From Marasmius tenuissimus (lineage: Eukaryota; Basidiomycota; Agaricomycetes; Agaricales; Marasmiaceae): 64,000 nt of DNA. Position 1 is the first letter of the stretch. Every line of letters starts with the position of its first letter. Below are positions 21,201 to 31,444 of this stretch, one piece after another. The notes below the pieces were generated by a model, which saw only the letters and a program-made list of their open reading frames with translations, was not told where the DNA came from and ran no database searches. The stretch is from NCBI GenBank assembly GCA_029532415.1, contig JAQOTA010000050.1, positions 868,001-932,000 of the forward strand. Direction: 5' to 3'. The position numbers and the translations under genes were made by a program.

Positions 21201-23672
21201 TGGCGAACTCCGTTCGAAATGCTTTACGGCGAAGCACCGGATGTTTCACATCTCCGAGTTATGGGTTGTGCAGCCTACGTCTTCATTCCTGAAGATCGTA
21301 GGAAGAATAAGCTCGCTCCTCGTAGTGAGCTGATGACTTTCATCGGCTATCAAGATGGAATGAAAGGCTTCCTGTTCATGCGAAGTAATAATTCCGTATT
21401 CAAAGGTAGCACTGCACTATTCGATGAGACGCTATACAATAAGTGTCCTGATGCCAAAACTCGTGGCTTCACACCTGTCGGTAGTGAACCGTTTACTTTG
21501 GGTGAAAATCCCAACATTCCTTCGGAAGATGAAGACTCTGATGACGATTGGGACGATACTCCGTTCCCAGATCTCAGACGTCGCTCCGAACCTTCTAAGA
21601 GATCAGAACCTCAGGTTGACGAACCTGCAGGTGGCCCTGCGCCAGGGGATTTGCCACTCCCTCAATCTGGTCCTCCGACGCCTCCAGGTGAACCCGCCGT
21701 TCCTCCGCCTGCACCAGCAGCGGATGGTCCACGCCGGTCTTCGAGGCAGCGGAAGGGTACAACGCAACCTGGTAACATATTTGGTGAACAGCGGAACCCA
21801 AATAGACCCTCAGATATTGTTCGCGACTTAGAGAATAAGAATACTTGGAGAAACGTCACTGGAGATAAAGAACCTTCACATCCAGTTGATCGTCCTAGCT
21901 CTTTGCGATCTAGGAAAGGCAAAGGTGGTAAAAAGGGGATTCCTGGTCCACTTCCGCCTCCGCCTGCTCCAGAACCCAGTGGAAGCACTGAGTCGCATGA
22001 GGAAGAAAGCGTAGTCGAAAGACTGACCCAAGAAGGGGGAGTAGGATTTGTGATTAACTTGTTGAACAATGCCGTTCCAGTTCACGATTCGCTTCCAACG
22101 TCCGATACTCCTGACTTCTCTAACATCAGAGAGTGGACACTCCGCGATATTCTAAAGTTGCCTGTTGAGCAACAGAAGGAATGGAAGACCGCTTGCCACA
22201 AAGAACTTGAGGCACTTCGTAAGCGCAAGGTCTTCGAACTCTGTGACTTGCCTAAAGGTCGCAAAGCCATCAAAAATAGATGGGTCTTCGACGTTAAGTC
22301 GAATGGTCGCAAGAAAGCAAGGCTTGTTGCCAAAGGTTTTTCTCAGGTCGAAGGTGTCGACTTTGATGAGATCTTCTCACCAGTTGTTCGTTATGAGACT
22401 GTTCGTATGATGCTTGCTCTCGCAGCTCTCAAAAACTGGTACATCACCTCTGTTGATGTTAAGAACGCTTTTCTTTATGGCGATCTTGTTGAGGAGATTT
22501 ACATGGAACAACCTGAAGGCTTCAAAGTCAAGGGCCAAGAACGTAAGGTACTACGCCTGCGTTGTGCATTATATGGACTGAAGCAAGCTGCCCTTGAATG
22601 GTGGCAAACTCTCAGCTCATCCATGGAAGTACTGGGCTTTAAACGCCTGACTTCTGATGCTGGACTCTTCATCTGCAAAGATCCGAAGAGCGGTGAGGTT
22701 GTGTATGCGATCATATACGTTGACGATGCACTCTTCATGGGTCCTAACAAAGCTTTTGTTGACAAGAAGAAAGCTGAGTTCATGGCTCGATGGGAATGCC
22801 GCGATATGGGTGATGCTAGCGAGTTTCTCCGCATGAGCATTCGTCGCAAAGGCAATAAGATCATGATTGACCAGAAGGATTATCTGAAGAAAGTCCTTGA
22901 ACGTTTTGGGATGCAGAACGCAAAAGGTGCTCCTACGCCCTTACCTGCTGGCTATGTGCCAACTCCTAACGATGGTCCAGTCAATCCTGCCATTCGCTCC
23001 AGATTCCAGTCTGTGATTGGGTCGCTTCTGTACATAATGCTGGGCACACGTCCTGATATTGCCTATGCAGTTACAAAGCTTTCCCAGTTCTCTTCTAATC
23101 CAACGAAGGAACACCTCGATAAAGCTCTGTATATCTGCCGCTATTTAGCTGGCACATCAGATTATTCACTTGTCTACGATGGTGACTCTGATGGAGGTCT
23201 TCTTGCGTTCACAGACTCGGATTGGGCTGCCGATCCTATCAAACGCTGTTCGATCACTGGCTACTTCTTCAAGTTAGCAGGCGGCATCTTCTCGTGGCAA
23301 TCACACGCCCAGAAGACTGTAGCTCTTTCTTCCACTGAGGCTGAGTATATGGCACTGTCAGATTGCAGTTGTCAAGCTTCCTGGATAAGATCGCTACTCT
23401 CTGAACTTGGAATCAACTTAGGTCCTATTCCAATCTGCGGAGACAATCAAGGCTCTATCTTCATTGCATCTAATCCGGTTCAAGAACGCCGAACCAAACA
23501 CATCGATATTCGATATCATTACATTCGATCGTGTGTTGAAGATGGCAAAGTCGAGTTGTTCTTTATTGAAGGAGTCTATAATCCCGCAGACATGTTTACG
23601 AAGAATCTCGGACATGAGAAGTTCTTACGATTCAGAGATCACCTTGGACTTGAATTCTATTCGTCCACTTGA
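18267..23672 (+). CDS. Copia-1 Gag-Pol polyprotein (1801 aa)
   Basis: Single uninterrupted frame from ATG 18267 (MFDVKKFFSG). Gag covers roughly residues 1-590. Its nucleic-acid-binding part is a Gln/Arg/Gly-rich stretch (about 258-310) and no CCHC knuckle is present. A Cys/His cluster (CHAISSHFVGCTQC, about 598-611) precedes the aspartic protease motif LLDSGASSHF (Asp626). The integrase zinc region (HRRFGHP, CRGC) lies at about 770-808 and the DDE core at Asp836, Asp898 and Glu934, with the usual 35-residue spacing. A Pro-rich linker leads to the reverse transcriptase (RWVFDVK at about 1336; YVDD at 1484-1487) and RNase H (Asp1650, STEAEYMAL, DNQGS, KHIDIRYH). The order PR-INT-RT-RH is that of Ty1/copia. 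All catalytic residues are present. Confidence 0.95.
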   Translation: MFDVKKFFSGRFDGTGFRQTYNGEMEAVTKAQGLYRHLTGAAKKPTYPLGEPIVPTITVTTPPGGTAPPAAGTDSDDEPDRHPPTDAQITAYNTALEAWEEKDLQLMGIIQLTSTKEVFEPLKDMDAAKAWSTIVTTYGEPTLSAIYGNFVKLVSFRLTTSHPQAGIAKFKHYIERLAEVGVELPELIKALLLIAAIPPEWDAASSKSLHDFDRDPESSSALTVADVHEAIMIEYERQNPQLANRLSAVKRAGNREPSFGQQQRPPQQHQQRGQQQRGQQRQPQQQQQRSSSNQNNGKKKKQQQRGTRGGINQHQGPGNAGGNNGGNNRSHGHSHLASYASVVASPAPIRPYSSITDRRERIALNAVNNSLRAEIASAPPVRAMGSLPPAHFTGHWDKSCDSTVPQPAVKSNPAAMQSFTGFKPSQSVFDDVRGARSLADRLGAPKTARYLKPFEQIVTSATNRSLQDRISKPGSSSKPVLEDDSEDEGTGRPSPTSSKRSRSVDPDEDIEMDWGSDDGMENMTSLFGNDVDNDIAEAAGVEDVPDDVSLGSFHDDRQVPYLDLLSQTDANLQRCSQLVGISSSRGSSSDLESLVTYCHAISSHFVGCTQCKGKKSVNNAQGWLLDSGASSHFTNDLNDFAEYESLDGPIVNTANKGNPIQIKGKGTVFIKHNIEGHDGKLTERVSRLYPVYYIPQLDIRLLSMGEFLQDGLSIRGNAKKLAFYSSQRQQSLVSYPHMPGQTIYWVHSRKASAEVLMAKSVVYNVDYDVEHRRFGHPSDKALNKARKHTQGFPLDLKMPTKKTPLCRGCAEGKMHEKSFPNSTTRASKPFEHIHSDLKSYPAESYHRYRYYISFLDDCTSYVWTSKLKTKDEAVPALRDFLTMVKTQFNAVVKTWMSDEGGEYKGDKFDAVLKEYGIQRDQSIPYTPQQNGRAERFNRTIHEKAEALCFEACMPQSWWEFCHVHAVHLYNRTPVQRLSWRTPFEMLYGEAPDVSHLRVMGCAAYVFIPEDRRKNKLAPRSELMTFIGYQDGMKGFLFMRSNNSVFKGSTALFDETLYNKCPDAKTRGFTPVGSEPFTLGENPNIPSEDEDSDDDWDDTPFPDLRRRSEPSKRSEPQVDEPAGGPAPGDLPLPQSGPPTPPGEPAVPPPAPAADGPRRSSRQRKGTTQPGNIFGEQRNPNRPSDIVRDLENKNTWRNVTGDKEPSHPVDRPSSLRSRKGKGGKKGIPGPLPPPPAPEPSGSTESHEEESVVERLTQEGGVGFVINLLNNAVPVHDSLPTSDTPDFSNIREWTLRDILKLPVEQQKEWKTACHKELEALRKRKVFELCDLPKGRKAIKNRWVFDVKSNGRKKARLVAKGFSQVEGVDFDEIFSPVVRYETVRMMLALAALKNWYITSVDVKNAFLYGDLVEEIYMEQPEGFKVKGQERKVLRLRCALYGLKQAALEWWQTLSSSMEVLGFKRLTSDAGLFICKDPKSGEVVYAIIYVDDALFMGPNKAFVDKKKAEFMARWECRDMGDASEFLRMSIRRKGNKIMIDQKDYLKKVLERFGMQNAKGAPTPLPAGYVPTPNDGPVNPAIRSRFQSVIGSLLYIMLGTRPDIAYAVTKLSQFSSNPTKEHLDKALYICRYLAGTSDYSLVYDGDSDGGLLAFTDSDWAADPIKRCSITGYFFKLAGGIFSWQSHAQKTVALSSTEAEYMALSDCSCQASWIRSLLSELGINLGPIPICGDNQGSIFIASNPVQERRTKHIDIRYHYIRSCVEDGKVELFFIEGVYNPADMFTKNLGHEKFLRFRDHLGLEFYSST

Positions 23673-23703
23673 TTCGCTCAGATGCGCTTTTCAGCTGCAC
23701 TTA

Positions 23704-23714
23704 GCGAGGGGGTG
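23704..23714 (+). promoter_or_regulatory. Copia-1 polypurine tract
   Basis: The purine-rich run GCGAGGGGGTG lies immediately upstream of the 3' LTR, the expected primer site for plus-strand DNA synthesis. Confidence 0.75.
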
Positions 23715-24035
23715 TGTTGAATCCGTGGACTATAATTAGATCCCGGTATATCCGAAGTCCCGGTTCATACTTCCCGCCATTGTATTATGCGGGACAATGC
23801 ATTCGCTATTGTTCTATTCTTCATTGTTCTATATGCTCATATGTACAATTCTCATTGTCGTCCCTATATGGTAACTCTATTATCTCTATATGTATATAAG
23901 CTCGTAGTTCTCTACTTGAATCTACAGTGTGCTTGAGCTTCTACGTCTCGCCTCTACCTCTCTAAACTCCTCTCTGGTAAGTAGTAGTGTAGCCATGTTG
24001 TAGTCCTCTGCGCTAGGCGTTATGCCGGCTCATCA
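23715..24035 (+). repeat. Copia-1 3' LTR
   Basis: 321 bp. It is the direct repeat of 17648-17968 and appears identical on visual comparison. Confidence 0.95.
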
Positions 24036-24828
24036 GTTCCCGGATTTCGGAGTGCTGCAAATGTGTCTTATGGCTGAGACATGCTTGAAAAGGGAGCTCG
24101 GAGATTGCGACGGATAGCAGGTGATGTAAAACCCTTGACCATGGCGGTCTCTTCCAGTCTATATCTTCTTCTGAATTGATGTTAGCAGGTCGGGTCCGGT
24201 AGGAGAGGTGATCTAGTGTGAGGCCAAGCAAATGAAGAGCACGCGCATCAAATGAACGCACCTCTTTACCTTGACAAGTGAACAACCTGGTGAGCGGGTT
24301 CGTCTAGTCAACTCACCGATTCACGCTGGTCAGATGATATTTCAGGTGACATTGAAGCGTGTTCAGTTCAGTATAAAGCATCTATTGGGTGGTAGAATGT
24401 GCACAGGCTCCGAACCAGCTTGGTTCTTCTCCCCACACTCTCGGCTGTCAATCTGTTTCTCCTACCGCTGGATCTCCTGGTACCAGCGGGTATACCAGCT
24501 GATTCAAGAGAATATAAGGTGATTTGAATGAAAATGTACCTGATTCCCCCTCTCCCGGAATGGAGCACCTTAGCGCTGCAATATCTAGCCGGGTTCTGGA
24601 TGTTCGAGAATCATAATCTGAATGCAGGGTATGTGTATGCTGGGGACCTCAAGCCGACATGGTGGTTGGTGTAAAAGTTACGAGTAGCGAATTTGGACCC
24701 ATGCTCAAGAATGAGTGCCTGAACCAACAGTGTTGCTTTTTCCCGTAACCACTGGATTGTCACACTGGTGCGCTTACTTGGCTCCAAATTTCTCAAGATT
24801 GCTGAAATGGGTTGAGGTACTACCAAGC
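24036..24828 (-). pseudogene. Older coding fragment cut by both Copia-1 and Copia-2
   Basis: The minus strand holds stretches that look like exons of one gene. From the Copia-2 boundary (24828) a frame reads LVVPQPISAILRNLEPSKRT, then QWLREKATLLVQALILEHGS. A middle part (about 24.57-24.32 kb) ends at a good donor, GTGAGT. The last part encodes RPANINSEEDIDWKRPPWSR, then LSVAISELPFQACLSHKTHL and EIRE, and continues beyond Copia-1 at 17647. Copia-2 also interrupts the frame: rejoined through CAAGC, it continues upstream past 31193. I do not recognise the protein. It could be a host gene or an older transposon gene. Confidence 0.4.
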
Positions 24829-25150
24829 TGATGAGCCGGCATGACGCCTAGTGCAGAGGACTACAACATGGCTATACTACTACTTACCAGAGAGGAGTTT
24901 AGAGAGATAGAGGTGAGACGTAGAAGCTCAAGCACACTGTAGATTCAGGTAGAGAACTACAAGCTTATATACATGAAGATACAATAGAGTTACCATATAA
25001 GGACGACAATAGGAATTGTACATATGAGCATAGTGAACAATAGACAAATGGAACAATAGCGAATGCATTGTCCCACATAATACAATGGCGGGAAGTATGA
25101 ACCAGGACTTCGGATATACCGGGATCTAATTATAGTCCACGAATTCAACA
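24829..25150 (-). repeat. Copia-2 3' LTR
   Basis: 322 bp, ends TGATGAG...ATTCAACA on the plus strand. It is about as long as the Copia-1 LTRs and clearly homologous to them in inverse orientation. Confidence 0.93.
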
Positions 25151-25218
25151 CACCCCCTTGCTAAGTGCAGCTAGAAAGTGCAGCTAGAAAGTGCAGCTAG
25201 AAAGTGCATCTGAGTGAA

Positions 25219-28200
25219 TCAAGTGGACGAATAGAATTCAAGTCCAAGGTGATCTCTGAACCGTAAGAACTTCTCATGTCCGAGATTCTTTGTAAACATG
25301 TCTGCGGGATTATAGACTCCTTCAATGAAGAACAATTTGACTTTGCCATCTTCAACACACAATCGAATATAATGATATCGAATATTGATGTGCTTGGTTC
25401 GGCGTTCTTGAACCGGATTAGATGCAATGAAGATAGAGCCTTGATTGTCACCGCAGATTGGAATAGGACCTAAGTTGATTCCAAGTTCAGAGAGTAGCGA
25501 TCTTATCCAGGAAGCTTGACAACTGCAATCTGACAGTGCCATATACTCAGCCTCAGTGGAAGAAAGAGCTACAGTCTTCTGGGCGTGTGATTGCCACGAG
25601 AAGATGCCGCCTGCTAACTTGAAGAAGTAGCCAGTAATTGAACAGCGTTTGATAGGATCGGCAGCCCAATCCGAGTCTGTGAATGCGAGAAGACCTCCAT
25701 CAGAGTCACCATCGTAGACAAGTGAATAATCTGATGTGCCAGCAAGATAGCAGCAGATATACAGAGCTTTATCGAGGTGTTCCTTCATTGGATTAGAAGA
25801 GAACTGGGAAAGCTTTGTAACTGCATAGGCAATATCAGGTTGTGTGCCCAGCATAATGTACAGAAGCGACCCAATCACAGACTGGAATTTGGAGTGAATT
25901 GCAGGATTGACTGGACCATCGTTGGGAGTTGGCACATAGCCAGCAGGTAAGGGTGTAGGAGCACCTTTTGCATTCTGCATCCCAAAACGTTCAAGGACTT
26001 TCTTCAGATAATCCTTCTGGTCAATCATGATCTTATTGCCTTTGCGACGAATGCTCATGCGGAGAAACTCGCTAGCATCACCCATATCGCGGCATTCCCA
26101 TCGAGCCATGAACTCAGCTTTCTTCTTGTCAACAAAAGCTTTGTTAGGACCCATGAAGAGTGCATCGTCAACGTATATGATCGCATACACAACCTCACCG
26201 CTCTTCGGATCTTTGCAGATGAAGAGTCCAGCATCAGAAGTCAGGCGTTTAAAGCCCAGTACTTCCATGGATGAGCTGAGAGTTTGCCACCATTCAAGGG
26301 CAGCTTGCTTCAGTCCATATAATGCACAACGCAGGCGTAGTACCTTACGTTCTTGGCCCTTGACTTTGAAGCCTTCAGGTTGTTCCATGTAAATCTCCTC
26401 AACAAGATCGCCATAAAGGAAGGCATTTTTCACATCAACAGAGGTGATGTACCAGTTCTTGAGAGCTGCGAGAGCAAGCATCATACGAACAGTCTCATAA
26501 CGAACAACTGGTGAGAAGATCTCATCGAAGTCTATACCTTCGACCTGAGAGAAACCTTTGGCAACAAGTCTAGCTTTCTTGCGACCATTCAACTCAACGT
26601 CGAAGACCCATCTATTTCTGATGGCTTTGTGACCTTTAGGCAAGTCACAGAGTTCGAAGACCTTGCGCTTACGAAGTGCCTCAAGTTCTTTGTGGCAAGC
26701 AGTCTTCCATTCCTTCTGTTGCTCAACAGGCAACTTTAGAATATCACGGAGTGTCCACTCTCTGATGTTAGAGAAATCAGGAGTATCGGATGTTGGAAGC
26801 GAATCGTGAACTGGAATGGCGTTGTTCAACAGGTAAATCACGAATCCTACTCCCCCTTCTTGGGTCAGTCTTTTGACTACGCTTTCTTCCTCATGCGACT
26901 CAGTGCTTCCACTGGGTTCTGGAGCAGGCAGAGGCGGAAGTGGACCAGGAATCCCCTTTTAACCACCTTTGCCTTTCCTAGATCGCAAAGAGCTAGGACG
27001 ATCAACTGGATGTGACGGTTCTTTATCACCAGTGACGTTTCTCCAAGTATTCTTATTCTCTAAGTCGCGAATAATGTCTGAGGGTTCATTTGGGTTCCGC
27101 TTTTCCCCAAATATATTACCAGGTTGCGTTGTACCCTTCCGCTGCCTCGAAGACCGGCGTGGACCATCCGCTGCTGGTGCAGGCGGAGGAACAGCGGGTT
27201 CACCTGGAGGCGTCGGAGGACCAGATTGAGGGAGTGGCACATCCCCTGGCGCAGGGCCACCTGCAGGATCGTCAACCTGAGGTTCTGATCTCTTAGAAGG
27301 TTCGGAGCAACATCTGAGATCTGGTAATGGAGCATCAAAACCATCATCATCAGAGTCTTCATCTTCCGAAGGAATGTTGGGATTTTCACCCAAAGTAAAT
27401 GGTTCACTACTGACAGGTGTAAAACCACGAGTTTTGGCATCAGGACACTTGTTATACAGCGTCTCATCGAACAGTGCAGTGCTACCTTTGAATACGGAAC
27501 TATTGCTTCGCATGAATAGGAAGCCTTTCATCCCATCTTGGTAGCCGATGAAGGTCATTAACTCACTGCGAGGAGCGAGCTTATTTTTTCTACAATCTTC
27601 AGGAATGAAGACGTAGGCTGCACAGCCCATAACTCGGAGATGTGAAACATCAGGCGCTTTGCCGTAAAGCATTTTGAACGGAGTTCGCCAGCTCAAACGT
27701 TGCACAGGAGTGCAATTGTAGAGGTGGACGGCATGCACATGGCAGAATTCCCACCAGGACTGAGGCATACAAGCTTCAAAGCAAAGAGCTTCAGCCTTCT
27801 CATGAATAATCCTGTTGACTTGTTCAGCACAACCGTTTTGTTGTGGTGTATACGGTATGCTTTGATCCCTCTGGATCCCATACTCTTTCAGTACTGCATT
27901 GAACTTATCTCCTTTGTATTCTCCCCCTTCATCGGACATCCAGGTCTTGACAACAGCATTGAATTGCGTCCTGACCATAGTAAGGAAGTCCCTCAAAGCA
28001 GGTACTTCCTCGTCTTTCGTCTTGAGCTTGGAGGTCCAAACGTAGGATGTGCAGTCATCAAGAAAAGAGATGTAGTACCTGTACCGGTGATACAATTCAG
28101 CCGGGTACAACTTCAAATCTGAATGTATGCGTTCAAACGGTTTAGAAGCTCTAGTAGTAGAGTTGGGGAACGATTTCTCGTGCATTTTGCCTTCAGCACA

Positions 28201-30563
28201 ACCACAACACAAAGGTGTCTTCTTAGTAGGCATTTTAAGGTCAAGTGGGAAACCTTGCATATGTTGCCGAGCTTTGTTCAGGGCTTTATCTGATGGATGC
28301 CCAAAGCGTCTGTGCTCAATATCATAGTCGATGTTGTAAACGACCGACTTGGCCATTAAAACCTCAGCAGATGCTTTCTGCGAGTGTACCCAATAAATGG
28401 TTTGACCAGGCATATGAGGGTAGGAAACAAGCGACTGTTGTCGCTGTGATGAGTAGAAGGCCAATTTCTTCGTGTTTCCACGAATTGAAAGACCATCTTG
28501 AAGGAACTCTCCCATGGATAGCAAGTGTATATCCAATTGCGGTATGTAATAGACAGGATAGAGACGTGAAACGCGCTCAGTAAGTTTTCCATCATGTCCT
28601 TCAATGTTATGCTTAATGAAGACTGTGCCTTTACCCTTGATATGTATAGGGTTGCCCTTATTCGCAGTATTTACGATAGGACCATCAAGCGATTCATATT
28701 CAGCGAAATCATTCATATCATTCGTGAAATGAGAGGAGGCACCAGAATCAAGGAGCCAACCCTGTGCGTTGTTCACACTTTTCTTTCCCTTACATTGAGT
28801 ACACCCCACGAAGTGAGAACTGATTGCATGACAATATTGTACAAGTGATTCCAGATCACTACTACTACCGTGTGAACTACTGATACCAACTAATTGGGAG
28901 CAGTGCTGTAGGTTTGCATCAGTTTGGGAAAGCAGGTCAAGATATGGAACTTGCCTGTCATTGTGGAACGATCCAAGAGAGACGTCATCCGGGACGTCCT
29001 CTACTCCTGCAGCTTCGGCAATGTCGTTGTCAACATCATTACCGAATAGAGAAGTCATATCATCCATACCGTCGTCAGATCCCCAGTCCATTTCTACATC
29101 TTCATCAGGATCAGTGCTGCAAGCACATTTAGAAGAAGTAGAAGAAGGACATTCGGCTCCTTCATCTTCCAAATTGTCCTCCAGAGCTCGCTTGGACGAG
29201 GACACATGAGGCTGTGTGATTCAGTCCTGAAGCGAACGGTTGGTGGCGAACGTGACGATCTGTTCAAACAGTTTGAGATGCTGCGCCGTCTTAGGAACAC
29301 CAAGTCTGTCAGCAAGTGAATGTGCTTCACGTACATCATCAAATAATGACTTGGATGGCTTGAAGCCGGTGAAGGACTGCATGGCAGCCGGATTCTTCTT
29401 GACAGCAGGAGGAACGGTGCTGTCACAAGACTTGTCCCAGTGACCAGTGAAGTGCGCTGGGGGCGGAGATCCTCTAGCACAGCTAGAAGGGGCGCTGGCG
29501 ATCTCAGCGCGCAAGGAGTTGTTGACTGTGTTCAATGCAATACGTTCCCTGCAGTCAGTGATCGAGGAGTAAGGACGGACAGGAGGAGGGGAAGCGACGA
29601 CGGATGCGTAAGATGCAAGATGGGAGTGACCATGAGACCGATTATTACCGCTGTTACCGCCAGCGTTGCCGGGACCCTGGTGCTGGTTGATACCACCACG
29701 GGTACCACGCTGCTGCTTCTTCTTCTTACCATTGTTCTGGTTCGAAGAGGGACGTTGCTGCTGCTGCTGTGGTTGGCGAGTGTTGGTCTGCTGCTGATAC
29801 CCACGCTGCTGACATTGCTGCTGCGGGCGCTGCTGCTGACCGAACAATGGTTCACGATTACCAGCACACTTCACCGCAGAGAGGCGGTTGGCGAGCTGCG
29901 GGTTCTGGTGTTTGTACTCAACCATGATAGCGTTATGGACTTTCGAAACGGTAACACAGTTTTCATCCTCGGGATCCCTGACATAGTCATGAAGGGATTT
30001 GGATGAGGCGGTGTCCCATTCGGGAGGAATAGCAGCGATGAGCAAGAGGGATTTGATCAATTCGGGGAGAACCACTCCTACCTCGGAGAGTTGCTCGATG
30101 AAGGACTTGAACTTGGCGATGCCAGCTTGGGGATGAGAGGTGGTAAGTCTGAAAGAGACGAGTTTAACAAAGTCGCCATAGATGGCAGACAAAGTGGGCT
30201 CGCCGTAGGTGAGGTTCAGCTGTTCCCAAGCTTTCTTGGCGTTCATGTCCTTGATTGGATCGAAGACCTCCTTGGTGGTGGTGATCTGGATGATTCCCAT
30301 GAGCTGTAGATCTTCCTTGTCCCAAGCAAGACTTTCCTTGACCAGGCAGCGTGCTCCTCAGGAGGAACATTGGCACAGGTGACAGGAGTAACCCCTGCGG
30401 GGCTAGTCACAGTGCCAAGGGGCATGGAGAGACGTGGTTCTGCACCAGTGAGATGACCATAGAGACCTTGGGTCTTGCACACAGCTTCCATCTCGCTGTA
30501 GTAGGTCTGTTTGAAGTTGGTGCCGTTGAAGCAACCAGAGAAGTATTTCTTAACGTCAAACAT
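25219..30563 (-). pseudogene. Copia-2 gag-pol remnant
   Basis: Colinear with the Copia-1 polyprotein from MFDVKKYFSG (ATG at 30563) to the final ..LGLEFYSST. Breaks: a frameshift in gag around 30.30-30.36 kb, a TGA at 29221-29223 where Copia-1 has arginine (Q-D-R-I), and a TAA at 26959-26961 where Copia-1 has lysine. Downstream of each stop the same frame continues. Many arginines of Copia-1 are Cys, His or Gln here; the integrase motif NGRAERFNR became NGCAEQVNR and CRGC became CCGC. The YVDD box and protease DSGAS are kept. It cannot make a full polyprotein. Confidence 0.93.
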
Positions 30564-30864
30564 GGTAGTAAGAGTTTTAGAGAAGTTTGGTGTTGGATCT
30601 AGAAAAGACAGCATCAGCATGCGTCTAATCAACACAGGGAGCAGCCATCAAGGCGCTATGCTCAACGAGGAGCATTGGATCCTTGAGATCCGATGTCGTC
30701 GAAGGACGTACATCAATGCCATAAATCGATCATTCAATGAAGAGGTCGATGGCAACATACAGGTCTAGCCTAGCTAGCCGATGACAGCGGCCTAGAGGCG
30801 CTTGTCGCTAACAGCAGCCTAGGGGCGCTCGTTATTGTAGTCGGGCTAACTGGGGCCCATAACC

Positions 30865-31188
30865 TGATGAGCCGGCATGATGCCTAGCGCAGAGGACTAC
30901 AACATGGCTATACTACTACTTACCAGAGAGGAGTTTAGAGAGATAGAGGTGAGAGGTAGAAGAAGCTCAAGCACACTGTAGATTCAGGTAGATAACTACG
31001 AGCCTATATACATGTAGATACAATAGAACTACCATATAGGGACGACAATAGGAATTGTACATATGAGCATATAGGACAATGAAGAATGGAACAATAGCGA
31101 ATGCATTGTCCCACATAATACAATGGCGGGAAGTATGAACCAGGACTTTGGATATACCGGGATCTAATAATAGTCCATGGATTCAACA
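30865..31188 (-). repeat. Copia-2 5' LTR
   Basis: 324 bp. The adjoining minus-strand GGTTATGGGCCCC (plus-strand 30852-30864) is the same primer-binding site as in Copia-1. Confidence 0.93.
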
Positions 31189-31444
31189 CAAGCTGCTTAG
31201 ATAATTGGTTTTGTTAATGACCATACATTCAGCTGATGCCCAAAGAGAACTTGCTTGCTCACTGGCATACCCACAGTGAACAGGAACCTAGGGTGCAGGG
31301 AGTGGGAGAATCCACCATTAAATCATCAGGAATATTCAGCAAGACTTGATGTGAGGCAACAAAGTATTCTCAATATTACTGAACAGCCAGAATCATACAT
31401 ACATAGAACACAAGATTCAGGAAACTGACATTTCAACAAATCAA

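Larger units (their letters stand above)
17648..24035 (+). mobile_element. Copia-1: intact Ty1/copia LTR retrotransposon
   Basis: Complete element of 6388 bp: 321-bp LTRs at both ends (TGTTGAAT...CTCATCA), primer-binding site, leader, one 1801-codon gag-pol frame, polypurine tract, and a perfect 5-bp target duplication GTTCC (17643-17647 and 24036-24040). I found no difference between the two LTRs when reading them against each other, so insertion is recent. Everything needed for retrotransposition is visible. Confidence 0.95.
24829..31188 (-). mobile_element. Copia-2: decayed copy of the Copia-1 family
   Basis: Full-length element of 6360 bp in inverse orientation to Copia-1, with LTRs at 24829-25150 and 30865-31188 and a perfect target duplication CAAGC (24824-24828 and 31189-31193). 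The two LTRs differ at a dozen or more positions including small indels, so it is much older than Copia-1. The coding frame is broken by a frameshift in gag and at least two stops. A short tandem array of an AAAGTGCAGCTAG unit (about three copies, 25155-25205) lies next to the 3' LTR and is absent from Copia-1. Confidence 0.95.
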
